DNA from: Virgibacillus salexigens
GTDB taxonomy: Bacteria > Bacillota > Bacilli > Bacillales > Amphibacillaceae
DNA: 64,000 nt
NCBI RefSeq assembly: GCF_014905415.1
Contig: NZ_BNEO01000005.1
Location: 62,001 to 126,000 of the forward strand
Reading direction: 5' to 3'
A model generated the notes under the pieces. The model made no database searches. It was given only the letters and a program-made list of their open reading frames with translations, and was not told where the DNA came from. A program made the position numbers and the translations under genes. Shown here in pieces: positions 16,661-25,500 of the stretch (position 1 is its first letter; the number at the start of each line of letters is the position of its first letter).

Positions 16661-16699
16661 AAAGCGAACAGTTATGATTCAGGAAAGGGGTTTATTTGA

Positions 16700-17707
16700 T
16701 TGCGAGTGCTACATCTTCCGTACGGACCTTCAATGATTGAGTTATGTCGAGCTTTACGAGCAAAAGGAGTAGACGCTACTGCTTGCCATTTCGATGAAAA
16801 TAATTTCGAGTTTGAACCGGATTTATGCTTACGCTTAAATTCCCTTTCGTCTCCAGAAAGGGAGAACCGCATCCATACGTTTTTACAAAAAGCGATTGAA
16901 ACATACGATATTTTTCACTTTCATTTTGGAGCAACCTTTTTCCCTGATAAACGCGATTTAAAACGATTAAAGCAAGCAGGAAAGAAAATGGTTGTTCATC
17001 ATCATGGCTCTGATATTCGAGTAGGTTCGATAGCTAGAAGCTTTAACAACCCTTATGTTCGAGTGAAGCCAGAATGGACAGAAGAGAAGATATATGCCAA
17101 TATTGCGACGTTATCCAATTATATCGATCATGCGATTGTTCAAGACCCTGAACTAGAATGTTACATTTCAAATGTATACAAACATACGCATATCATTCCC
17201 CATACAATTGATGTTCGTCAGTTTACCCCAAATTATCCGGATAGTAATACATCCACCCCTCTCATTGTCCATGCTCCTACTTCGCGCAATCTAAAAGGAA
17301 CCGAGTTTATTCTAAATGCTGTTAGTACGCTAAAGAGGAAGGGAATTCCATTGAAATTTAAATTAATTGAAGGTTACACATATCAGGAGACGAAGCAGCT
17401 CCTCTCTCAAGCTGATATCGTTATTGATCAATTGCGCATTGGTGCAAGTGGATTTATTAGTTCGGAAGCCATGGCATTCGGAAAACCCGTGATTTGCTAT
17501 ATAAGGGAAGACTTAGTAGATAAATATTCTGGTAAGCTACCAATCGTTAATGCGAATCCTAGTACTATCCTAACTGTATTAAAGGAGCTTGTTCAAAACC
17601 CGGTGAAATGGGGAGAGCTAGGCAGGGAAGGTAGAAAATATATTGAATCCTTTCACGATGCCCCTATTGTGGCTGATCGTTATATTGATATCTATAAAGC
17701 GTTATAA
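16700..17707 (+). CDS. Glycosyltransferase, GT4-like
   Basis: A 335-residue GT-B glycosyltransferase with a TTG start after AAAGGGG. MRVLHLPYGPSMIELCRAL begins the first Rossmann domain. VVHHHGSDIRVGS (about 96) looks like the conserved acceptor-side HHGSD motif of GT1/GT4 enzymes. PHTIDVRQFTP (about 170), APTSRNLKGTEFIL and a C-terminal GASGFISSEAMAFGKPVICY region complete the donor domain; the last block has the usual E for donor ribose contacts. It is distinct from the paralogue trio. Product linkage unknown. Confidence 0.82.
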   Translation: MRVLHLPYGPSMIELCRALRAKGVDATACHFDENNFEFEPDLCLRLNSLSSPERENRIHTFLQKAIETYDIFHFHFGATFFPDKRDLKRLKQAGKKMVVHHHGSDIRVGSIARSFNNPYVRVKPEWTEEKIYANIATLSNYIDHAIVQDPELECYISNVYKHTHIIPHTIDVRQFTPNYPDSNTSTPLIVHAPTSRNLKGTEFILNAVSTLKRKGIPLKFKLIEGYTYQETKQLLSQADIVIDQLRIGASGFISSEAMAFGKPVICYIREDLVDKYSGKLPIVNANPSTILTVLKELVQNPVKWGELGREGRKYIESFHDAPIVADRYIDIYKAL

Positions 17708-17822
17708 ATGGCTGGATTCGGACAGCAGTTGAAGTTTTTCCAACCGGTGACAACGTCCAAACTGTCTATGATTTACAATCATATCCTATAGAAAATCTTC
17801 TCATAGAAATGAGGGTAAATCC

Positions 17823-19139
17823 ATGACCATAGACGAACAACAAGCGAGTGTAGCTGTGATTGGACTTGGCAAAATTGGGCTTACCTTGGCTGCTGTATTT
17901 GCAACAAATGGGTATTATATTTTTGGTGCAGATAAAAACAAAGAAGTTGTTGCTTCTATTAACCAAGGGAAATCACATATTAATAATGAGCCAGGATTAG
18001 ATCAATTAGTTTCGGGTGCCGTTGAAAATAATCAAATGCGGGCTACTTCCGACAATGTGGAAGCTGTTGCTCATTCTTCCATCATTGTTGTTATTGTCCC
18101 TGTATTAGTCGATGCCGCTAACCAAATTGATTATCAAATGATCGATGCTGTAGTGGAAGACATAGCTAAAGGGATAAAGAAGGGGTCATTAGTTATTTTT
18201 GAAACAACACTGCCACCGGGGGACACGAAAAACCGGTTTGGAAAACGAATTGAAGAGCGATCGGGTTTACGGTTAGGTACGGACTTCTATCTTGCATACA
18301 GTCCTGAACGAGTGTATTCAAACCGAATCATCGAGGACTTGGAAAAATATCCAAAAGTAGTTGGCGGCATAAATGAGAAAAGTTTATTGTTAGCATCTAC
18401 ATTTTATAAGCAGGCATTAAACTGTCAGCTAATAGAAGTAAGCTCAATTGAAACCGCTGAATTCTCAAAAGTGGCAGAATGTGTATATCGGGATGTTAAT
18501 ATTGCTCTTGCGAATGAACTTGCTCAATTTGCAGATCAAACGGGAGTTAATATATCTGAAGTAATCGTAGCTAGTAATAGTCAGCCGTATTCACATATAC
18601 ATTCACCAGGTATAGGGGTTGGGGGACATTGTATCCCGATCTACCCATATTTCTTTATTAATAAAGGATTAAATCAAGGGCTAACACCACTTGCTAGAGA
18701 GGTTAATGATGGCATGGCAGCCTATGCCATCTCACAGGTTAAGAAGGAAGTTGGTAGTCTAGCAAATAGGAATGTTCTTATATTGGGACTTTCATATAGA
18801 GAGAATGTAAAGGAGCCAACGAAATCAACGACGTTATTACTAATAGATCAACTACTGAATATGAATGCCAACGTCTTTGTGAATGATCCATTATTCTCAG
18901 ATAGAGAAATTCATGCATTTGGGGTAACGCCGCTTTCTCTACAAGACAAATCCATCTCCAAGATTGATATTATTATTTTGCAGGCCTATCATGACGATTA
19001 TAAGAATTTAAATTTTAAAGACTTTACCAATTGTAAGCTTTTATTTGATGGACGTAATCAATTAAAACAGGAAGATATCAAAAAACACGGGATTACTTAT
19101 CAAAGTATCGGCCAACAAAGTGAAAAAGGGGAGTGGTAA
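17823..19139 (+). CDS. Nucleotide-sugar 6-dehydrogenase (WbpA/WecC family)
   Basis: Oxidises the C6 alcohol of a UDP-sugar to a carboxylate with two NAD. The 438-residue protein has VIGLGKIGLTLA, a TTLPPGDT segment, YSPERVY, KVAECVYRDVNIALANE (the lysine helix) and GVGGHCIPIYPYF with the catalytic cysteine at about residue 270, then a C-terminal domain with GLSYRENVKEPTKS. It probably makes the uronate used by the rest of the cluster (UDP-GlcNAc to UDP-GlcNAcA); ManNAc or glucose derivatives are alternatives. The start overlaps the stop of a short upstream open frame as ATGA. Confidence 0.86.
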   Translation: MTIDEQQASVAVIGLGKIGLTLAAVFATNGYYIFGADKNKEVVASINQGKSHINNEPGLDQLVSGAVENNQMRATSDNVEAVAHSSIIVVIVPVLVDAANQIDYQMIDAVVEDIAKGIKKGSLVIFETTLPPGDTKNRFGKRIEERSGLRLGTDFYLAYSPERVYSNRIIEDLEKYPKVVGGINEKSLLLASTFYKQALNCQLIEVSSIETAEFSKVAECVYRDVNIALANELAQFADQTGVNISEVIVASNSQPYSHIHSPGIGVGGHCIPIYPYFFINKGLNQGLTPLAREVNDGMAAYAISQVKKEVGSLANRNVLILGLSYRENVKEPTKSTTLLLIDQLLNMNANVFVNDPLFSDREIHAFGVTPLSLQDKSISKIDIIILQAYHDDYKNLNFKDFTNCKLLFDGRNQLKQEDIKKHGITYQSIGQQSEKGEW

Positions 19140-19140
19140 T

Positions 19141-20265
19141 GTGTCTAACCACAGTTTAACCCCAATACCAATGGTTGACTTAAAAGAAGAATTAGCTTTA
19201 GTAAGAAACCCAATTCTAGCAAGTCTTACCGAGGTTTTAGATAGCGGGGAATATATTCTTGGAACGAAAGCAGCACAATTAGAAGAGGATGTTGCAAGAT
19301 ATATAGGAGTTCCGTATGCAGTCGGCGTAGGGAATGGAACGGATGCGTTACAACTATCTCTAATGGCATTTGATATTGGCCCTGGGGATGAGGTGATCAC
19401 AACGCCATTTACTTTTTTTGCCACTGGCGAGGCTATTGCGCAAGTCGGTGCCACCCCTGTATTCGTTGATATTGATGAAGCAACGTATAACCTAGATCCT
19501 TCCAGAATAGAAGAAGTAATAACAGATCGGACAAAAGCTATTATTGTTGTCCATCTATATGGACAAATGGCTGAAATGAAAAGCATTATGGAAGTAGCTA
19601 AAAAGTATCAAATTAAGGTGATAGAAGATGCTTGTCAAGCAATTGGATCAGAATATAATGGAGTAAGAGCTGGAGCGATTGGTGACATTGGCTGTTTTTC
19701 TTTCTTTCCTTCCAAAAATTTAGGCGCGTATGGAGATGCCGGTTTAATAACAACAAATCAACAAAGTCTTTATGAGAAGTTAATGCAATTGCGAAACCAT
19801 GGAAGTGAGCAGAAATATTATCACACATTATTAGGTATGAATAGCCGGCTTGATGAATTCCAAGCTGCAATTTTGTTAGCAAAGCTCCCTTATTTGGATA
19901 TCTTTCTACACCAACGAAAAGAGGTTGCTAGAAGATATACGGAGAGCTTTCATCAGCAATTACGTCCTCCTTCTGTTCCGCAAAATCGGGGGCATACGTT
20001 TCATCAGTATTGTATTGAATTAGATAATAGAGATGAACTGGCTTTGGAATTAAACAAACATAAAGTTGCTTCTGCTATCTATTACCCAATACCATTACAC
20101 TTACAAGTCGCATTCCAATACCTTAAATATAAAGAAGGGGATTTTCCTATTGCTGAAAAAACAGCGAAACGAATACTAGCTTTACCGATTTATCCTATGC
20201 TATCGATCCAGAAACAAGCATATGTGATATCCATCGTGAAGGAATTTTTAGAGAGTAATAGATAG
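19141..20265 (+). CDS. DegT/DnrJ/EryC1 aminotransferase, WbpE-like
   Basis: PLP-dependent sugar aminotransferase of 374 residues, GTG start after GGGGAG, adjacent to the dehydrogenase. GNGTDALQLSLMA and PFTFFATGEAI bind cofactor; EDACQAIGSEYNG, GDIGCFSFFPSKNLGAYGDAG contains the Schiff-base lysine, and a C-terminal HFHQYCIELDNR-type segment (HTFHQYCIEL) closes the site. This architecture is typical of WbpE/WlbC, which transfer amino from glutamate to the 3-keto sugar. An upstream frame extension to 19120 overlaps the previous gene and is not favoured. It completes the 3-amino step of the proposed pathway. Confidence 0.86.
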   Translation: MSNHSLTPIPMVDLKEELALVRNPILASLTEVLDSGEYILGTKAAQLEEDVARYIGVPYAVGVGNGTDALQLSLMAFDIGPGDEVITTPFTFFATGEAIAQVGATPVFVDIDEATYNLDPSRIEEVITDRTKAIIVVHLYGQMAEMKSIMEVAKKYQIKVIEDACQAIGSEYNGVRAGAIGDIGCFSFFPSKNLGAYGDAGLITTNQQSLYEKLMQLRNHGSEQKYYHTLLGMNSRLDEFQAAILLAKLPYLDIFLHQRKEVARRYTESFHQQLRPPSVPQNRGHTFHQYCIELDNRDELALELNKHKVASAIYYPIPLHLQVAFQYLKYKEGDFPIAEKTAKRILALPIYPMLSIQKQAYVISIVKEFLESNR

Positions 20266-20287
20266 CATCTATCTATTACTCTTTTTG
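20252..20287. terminator. Bidirectional terminator containing both stop codons
   Basis: AGAGTAATAGATAG, a 3-base loop CAT and CTATCTATTACTCT form a perfect 14-bp stem followed by TTTTG. The stem holds the TAG of the plus-strand aminotransferase (20263-20265) and the TAG of the minus-strand glycosyltransferase (20269-20271). Confidence 0.88.
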
Positions 20288-21573
20288 TTTAGTGTCCTTA
20301 AAAATTCTTTCCATTTCCCATTCTCTTTTTTAGTAATGCTCTCTGGATGTTCTCTTACATTATAAATTGTAAAATCCTGATAGCGGAAAGGAGAGGTAGT
20401 AAACAGCTGTTTCAATACAGCTACGTCTTCGTAAAGCCGGCCTTCTTCATACTCAATGATTGGAAACCCACCTTGCTTTTTTAACATGGAAGTTCGATAT
20501 ATCCGTGGTCCAAGTGGAAAGCGATAAGCCATTAAATCATGTATATCTTTGATGGTTTTTCCTTGACTAATTCCTTTATAAAGCAAATTATTGTCTCGTT
20601 GCTTCCATCTGCGAAAATTGCCGTACAATACACCAATTTCTTGCGGTAAAGTCATTAAATACGTTGTAATGATTGATACAGCATCTGGGTCAAGCCAATC
20701 ATCTGCATCCAACTCTAAGATAAATTCACTAGAAACATAGGGTAACAGCTTATTTAATGCTTTTGCTTTCCCTTCATTTTTTTTATGAAGTAACTGGATC
20801 TTGTATTGTTTTTCCCACCGTAATAATTGCTGATAGGATCGATCTGTAGAACCATCATCTATAACAAGAATTTGTTCAAAGGGTTCCGTTTGCCAATGAC
20901 ATGATGCAACCGCATTTGCTACATAACCCTGCATATTATAATTTGCCAACATTACGGATAATGAGGGTTTATTAGTCGAAGAAGTTATCGCATTGGATTG
21001 GTGTTTTTGTACGAATCTTTCCTTTTCAAGGCTCGTTGCAGAACGATTCCTCCTGGCTTGTTTCAAGCAATCCTTCTTACTTATTTTATGGGTTTCTTCT
21101 AACAAGGACAGCCATATTGGTAATAACCCTTCTTTAAAAGGGGTGCTTATTACTGAGAATTTGGTTTGTTGCTGCATATAAGCGGTGCAAACGAATAAGG
21201 GCATTTGAATAGGTATATTGTTAGGCGTAACGTAATTGGTTGCTAAGACAAATACTGCATCTGGTAGCTGGATAAATTCTGAATTTACATTTGGAGAAAG
21301 ACACATTGAATCTTGTAGAAACAGCACATAACTACTAGCTAATTGGTTTATTGTTTGGTCTATGCACTCTCCAGCGTTAACATCATTCACTGTTATTAAG
21401 GTAATTGGAAACGAATAAGAAGGCATGTTACTTTCTTTTATGGAAGTACTGTTGGAATCGATCATTACAACAATGGAAGTAATTCTTGCATTTAGACGAT
21501 GTAAAGACTGAAGGGATTTATGAAATGCTACACGATCAGATGGCCACATAATAATGACAGTTATATCCTTCAA
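20269..21573 (-). CDS. Two-domain glycosyltransferase family 2 protein
   Basis: A 434-residue protein. The C-terminal GT-A domain (about 205-434) has SVMLANYNMQGYVANAV, IDDGSTDRSY, LELDADDWLDPDA (DxD) and the acceptor-side YEEGRLYEDVAVL. The N-terminal half (about 1-180) repeats the GT-A fold (ITVIIMWPSDRVAFHKSL, a Rossmann-like start, and QTINQLASSYVLFLQDSM where a DxD would be) but lacks the metal motif, so it looks like an inactive duplicate. TTG start at 21573 follows GAGGAGG; the ATG at 21594 lies before the ribosome site. It is preceded by the best sigma-K-like promoter in the cluster. Confidence 0.82.
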   Translation of the reverse strand: MKDITVIIMWPSDRVAFHKSLQSLHRLNARITSIVVMIDSNSTSIKESNMPSYSFPITLITVNDVNAGECIDQTINQLASSYVLFLQDSMCLSPNVNSEFIQLPDAVFVLATNYVTPNNIPIQMPLFVCTAYMQQQTKFSVISTPFKEGLLPIWLSLLEETHKISKKDCLKQARRNRSATSLEKERFVQKHQSNAITSSTNKPSLSVMLANYNMQGYVANAVASCHWQTEPFEQILVIDDGSTDRSYQQLLRWEKQYKIQLLHKKNEGKAKALNKLLPYVSSEFILELDADDWLDPDAVSIITTYLMTLPQEIGVLYGNFRRWKQRDNNLLYKGISQGKTIKDIHDLMAYRFPLGPRIYRTSMLKKQGGFPIIEYEEGRLYEDVAVLKQLFTTSPFRYQDFTIYNVREHPESITKKENGKWKEFLRTLNKKSNR

Positions 21574-21607
21574 TATGGTACCTCCTCTATGCAAGGCTTA
21601 ATTACGA

Positions 21608-21635
21608 TAGCATATGTATTTGAAATGAGAAATGT
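21608..21635 (-). promoter_or_regulatory. Candidate sigma-K promoter of the GT2 gene
   Basis: On the minus strand AC, a 17-base spacer and CATATGCTA match AC-N17-CATAnnnTA exactly. It lies about 30 bases upstream of the TTG start. This directly supports expression in the mother cell late in sporulation. Confidence 0.6.
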
Positions 21636-21711
21636 TGATGTTTAGAGAGGGAAAAACGATTATCATGTCGTAGGTAAGAATGAATGTTCATGTTTAGCAA
21701 AGGGAGATGAA

Positions 21712-22191
21712 ATGCAATTGGAGGAAATACAGGTTGATGTACTACAAATTAGAGGAACTTCATTTAGGAATGGGTACATACAGGGCAAGCAATTAAACCG
21801 TGAATTAATGCACACCTTCTCGATAATGGAGGAGAATGACAGAAACGCAGAAGCAGTAATACCAATTTACCAAGAGTTGGCACCACATTTGGTAGATGAA
21901 CTTCATGGGTTGGCAGACGGGTTAGCCATCCCATTTTTAAAAGCGGCAACATTATTTGGTGGATATAATATTCCGAAGATCAAAGGAATGGGCTGTTCTT
22001 CTGTAATAAATCGAGACTTTGCTGTACGTAATTACGAATTCTCCCCTAAGTTATATGATAAACGTTTGGTGTTAATCCAGCCAGAAGAAGGATTTGCAAG
22101 TATTGGCCATAGCCTTCACGTGATTGGGGGACATGAAGGAGTTAATCAAGGTTCTCATGTTTGCTTTTTACATGAAGTAGATGGAGCATAG
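21712..22191 (+). pseudogene. Truncated C45-type acyltransferase/hydrolase
   Basis: The 159-residue frame begins like penicillin-acyltransferase-related C45 autoproteolytic proteins: IRGTSFRNGYIQGKQL, then a helical stretch, then FGGYNIPKIKGMGCSSV, where Cys95 would be the N-terminal nucleophile after self-cleavage, and NYEF. Whole proteins of this family are about 320-350 residues. Resemblance fades after HVIGGHEGVNQ (near 22150), and the stop codon at 22189-22191 lies inside the tRNA-Ala gene. It is therefore a remnant with at least half the protein missing. Confidence 0.7.
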
Positions 22192-22254
22192 CGGGCTCGA
22201 ACCGCTGACCTCTTCGCTGCCAGCGAAGCGCTCTCCCAACTGAGCTAATGCCCC
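22182..22254 (-). tRNA. tRNA-Ala (anticodon GGC)
   Basis: The 73-base minus-strand sequence folds as a full cloverleaf: acceptor GGGGCAT/ATGCTCC, D arm GCTC..GAGC, anticodon loop CTGGCAG in a CTTCG/CGAAG stem, T arm with GGTTCGAGCC, and discriminator A. CCA is not encoded. The 3' end faces the truncated acyltransferase and the glycan island. Confidence 0.95.
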
Positions 22255-22264
22255 GTACATAAAA

Positions 22265-22293
22265 ATTATAGTGAATGATCTTTGTTTTTGCAA
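22265..22293 (-). promoter_or_regulatory. Sigma-A promoter of tRNA-Ala
   Basis: The minus strand has TTGCAA, a 17-base spacer and a perfect TATAAT, 10 bases before the first tRNA base. The AT-rich region just upstream is usual for stable-RNA promoters. Confidence 0.8.
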
Positions 22294-22409
22294 GCCTATA
22301 TGAGTAAATTTCTATCGCCTTCTTTCATTGATAAACTGTTATCGGTTTAAATGTAGATCTTAGATCTTTTTTCCTAATTTAATAAATTAGTGGTACTATT
22401 GGTTTGAAT

Positions 22410-22447
22410 TTACCAAAAATTTACTAATCTATTATAGATTATACATG
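22410..22447 (+). promoter_or_regulatory. Possible PhoP-box-like repeats upstream of yhcR-like gene
   Basis: TTACCA (22410), TTACTA (22421), TTATAG (22432) and TACATG (22442) recur with 10-11 base spacing, resembling the TT(A/C/T)ACA-N5 repeats that bind PhoP. Fit to the consensus is only partial. The gene downstream encodes secreted nucleotide-degrading domains, so phosphate control would make sense. Confidence 0.3.
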
Positions 22448-22470
22448 TATGTTATGCGATAGTAAAAGTG

Positions 22471-22493
22471 TGTCATGTCGACGTAACATGACA
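22471..22493. repeat. Inverted repeat before yhcR-like gene
   Basis: TGTCATGT, a 7-base centre and ACATGACA form a perfect 8-bp inverted repeat just ahead of the ribosome site (22511). It may be an operator or a leader hairpin; no T-run follows. Confidence 0.5.
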
Positions 22494-22523
22494 ACAAACT
22501 ACTAAATCCTGAGGAGGTTGCAG

Positions 22524-25500
22524 ATGCGAAAATTACGGGTGAAGCAGTGTTTTTCCTTATTACTTATCTTTACGCTTATTGTAATGAATTTTTCACCAGT
22601 ATTACGTACATCAGTAGCTGCGGCAGACAACACAGAGACGGCAGATAAGTTGTTTATTTCAGAGTATATAGAAGGAAGCTCCTATAATAAGGCAATTGAA
22701 ATTTACAATGGTACAGGGGCGGAGGTAGATTTAGGCAATTATCAATTGGCACTTTATAGCAATGGGGCGGAGGATGCTAGTCAAACATTGAATCTTGAAG
22801 GGACATTAGCACAAGATGAAGTGTATGTACTTGCACATACAAATGCTGATGAATCCATTTTAGAAGTCGCTGATCAAACGAATACAACGGTTATTAATTT
22901 TAATGGAAATGACGCAATTGCTTTACAGAAGAACGAGAACAACATCGATATACTGGGTACGGTTGGGGATGATAGTAACTATGCAATAGATATGACGATT
23001 GTCAGAAAGCCTTCCATAAATATGTCAAATACAACCTATGATGTGGCAGAATGGACAGAGCATAACCACGATTATTTTGAAAATCTTGGTGTCCATACCA
23101 TCGATGAAAACAATCCTGGTGATCCAGGAGAACCCGACCCAGAGGATCCTAATGTTTCTACTATTGAAGAGGCTAGACAGTTTGATGATGGTACAACGGT
23201 ATCAGTAGAAGGAACTGTCACGGTGAATTCAGCTGCTATTAGTAACGGCACCCAATTTACAACGTACATACAAGACGTTACTGGCGGTATTAATCTATTT
23301 GCCTATGAACAAGGTGAATTACCAGAGCTTGCAAAGGGAGATAAAGTAAAAATTGTTGGTGAATTGGCCACATACAATGGATTAAAAGAGGTAGTCCCTA
23401 CTAGTATACAGGTATTGGAGTCCGATCAACCATTACCAGAGGTACAAGAAGTTAGTTTAGAAGATTTACAAAATGAGGAGACAGCAGAGTCACTTGAAGG
23501 GGAACGTGTTCGTGTAAATGGGTATCTATCTAGTATTCCAGATAGTCCTGCTGGTGGTGGATACAATGTATCATTTATTGATAGTGATTATAATGGTACG
23601 ACGCTCCGTATTATGGAAAATGCCTTAGATATAGCACAAGTGGAGGAAGATGCATGGTACAACGTTACAGGGATTGTAAGCCAATACAATAATTATCAGG
23701 TTATTCCCACAGAGCAAGCAGATTTTGAGGTGGCGGCGGAACAACCAGATCCACCATCCGCCTCAGGAGAATATGAAACAACCGTTGAAGCGGTAACGGA
23801 TGGAGATACCATCCGTATTGCAGATCCTGTACTCGGTGAAACAAGGGTTCGATTTGTCAATATGGATACACCGGAAACGTATGCCGCACATAATGAGGAT
23901 CCAGCAAGAGACGAAATCAATCAAAACCAAAAGTATCATGGGGATGAAGCTACAAGTTATATCAATGAGTTAATTCAGTCTGGTGATGAAATTATTGTTA
24001 AGCTTAGCGACACACCTACAGATGACTATGGTAGATTGCTAGCAGAGATCATTCGAAAAGAAGATGGCATGAATATTAATCTAGAAATGGTAAGACAGGG
24101 ATATGCATCGACTTATTTTATAGCTCCTTTTAATGACGAAGTGTACCCAGAGTACCAACATGCGGTTAAGCAAGCAAAAGATAGGGAGTTAGGTATTTGG
24201 AATGCTGAAAACCCTCTAATGGAATTACCATTTGTGTTCCGTGCAAACGATGATCAAAAAGGATTTCAACGATATGTAGGTAACTCGGATACTAAGGAGT
24301 ATGTTGTTCCAGATAATTGGGCAGATGTTCCTGTTGAGAAGCGTGTGTTTTTCTCAAGCCCGGAGGAAGCAGAATCCTATGGATATTCTCCAGCAGAGGA
24401 AACAGCCGATGAAAATTTACAGGTACAATTATTAGGAGTGAATGATCTTCACGGAAAGATAGATCAGGAATATGAATTAGATCCAGATGGTGATGGCACA
24501 TTGGCCATGTATGGTCGCTCCGATTATTTAGCTTCTGCGATCAAACAAAGAGATCAGGAACACGAGAACGCTTTAGTTGTACATTCAGGTGATATGATTG
24601 GTGGAAGTTCACCAGTTTCTGGTTTATTGCAGGATGAGCCTACAGTTGAAATTATGGAGGAAATTGGATTCGATGTAGGTACGGTCGGTAATCATGAATT
24701 TGATGAAGGTACGGACGAATTATTGCGTATGGTCGATGGTGGGGAGCACCCGGATGGTACTCCTGATTATGATGGCATGGACTTTCCGAATCTTTGTGCT
24801 AATTGTGTATACAAGGGTAGTGGTGATCCGATATTACCCCCTTATTATGTGGAAGAAGTTGATGGTGTAGAGATTGGTTTTGTTGGTGTGACTACGGAAG
24901 AGACGGCGAATATCGTCATGCCTGAAGGTATTCAAGATATTGAGTTTACAGATCCTACAGCTGCAGTGAATGATGCGGTAGCTGAATTACAAAGTCAAGG
25001 AGTAGAATCGATTGTTATTTCGGCTCACATTCCTGCTGAGCAAGATGGGGATGGTGCAACAGGAGAAGCTGCAGATTTAGCAAATAATGTGGATGATGCG
25101 GTTGATGTGATTCTTGCAGCGCATAACCATCAAGTGGTTGATAGTGTGGTAGATAATAAGTTAATCGTTCAAGCCTCTGAATATGGAAAGGCATTTGCGG
25201 ACATTGATTTGGAAATTGACCGAGAAACAGGAGATATTATCCAAAAAGAAGCAGAAATTGTCTTTGTGAAACAAAGTGATTATCAGCCAGACGACAAGGT
25301 TGCAGCTATTCTAGAAAAATATCAAAATCAAATCGGACCAATTTTGGATGAAGTGATTGGCTATAATGCTACGGATTTAACAGGTGATTATATTGTCGAT
25401 GGTGATCATGGATTAGGTAATTTGCTTGCAGATGGAATGAAATGGTCAATGGATAGCGATTTTGCCATGATGAATGGTGGAGGTATTCGAGACGATCTCC

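Noticed and set aside
19062-19586. Long antisense frame (174 codons, minus strand) across the dehydrogenase/aminotransferase junction
   Set aside because: Lies opposite two clear genes, has no ribosome site and reads as Ser/Thr/Ile-rich shadow sequence.
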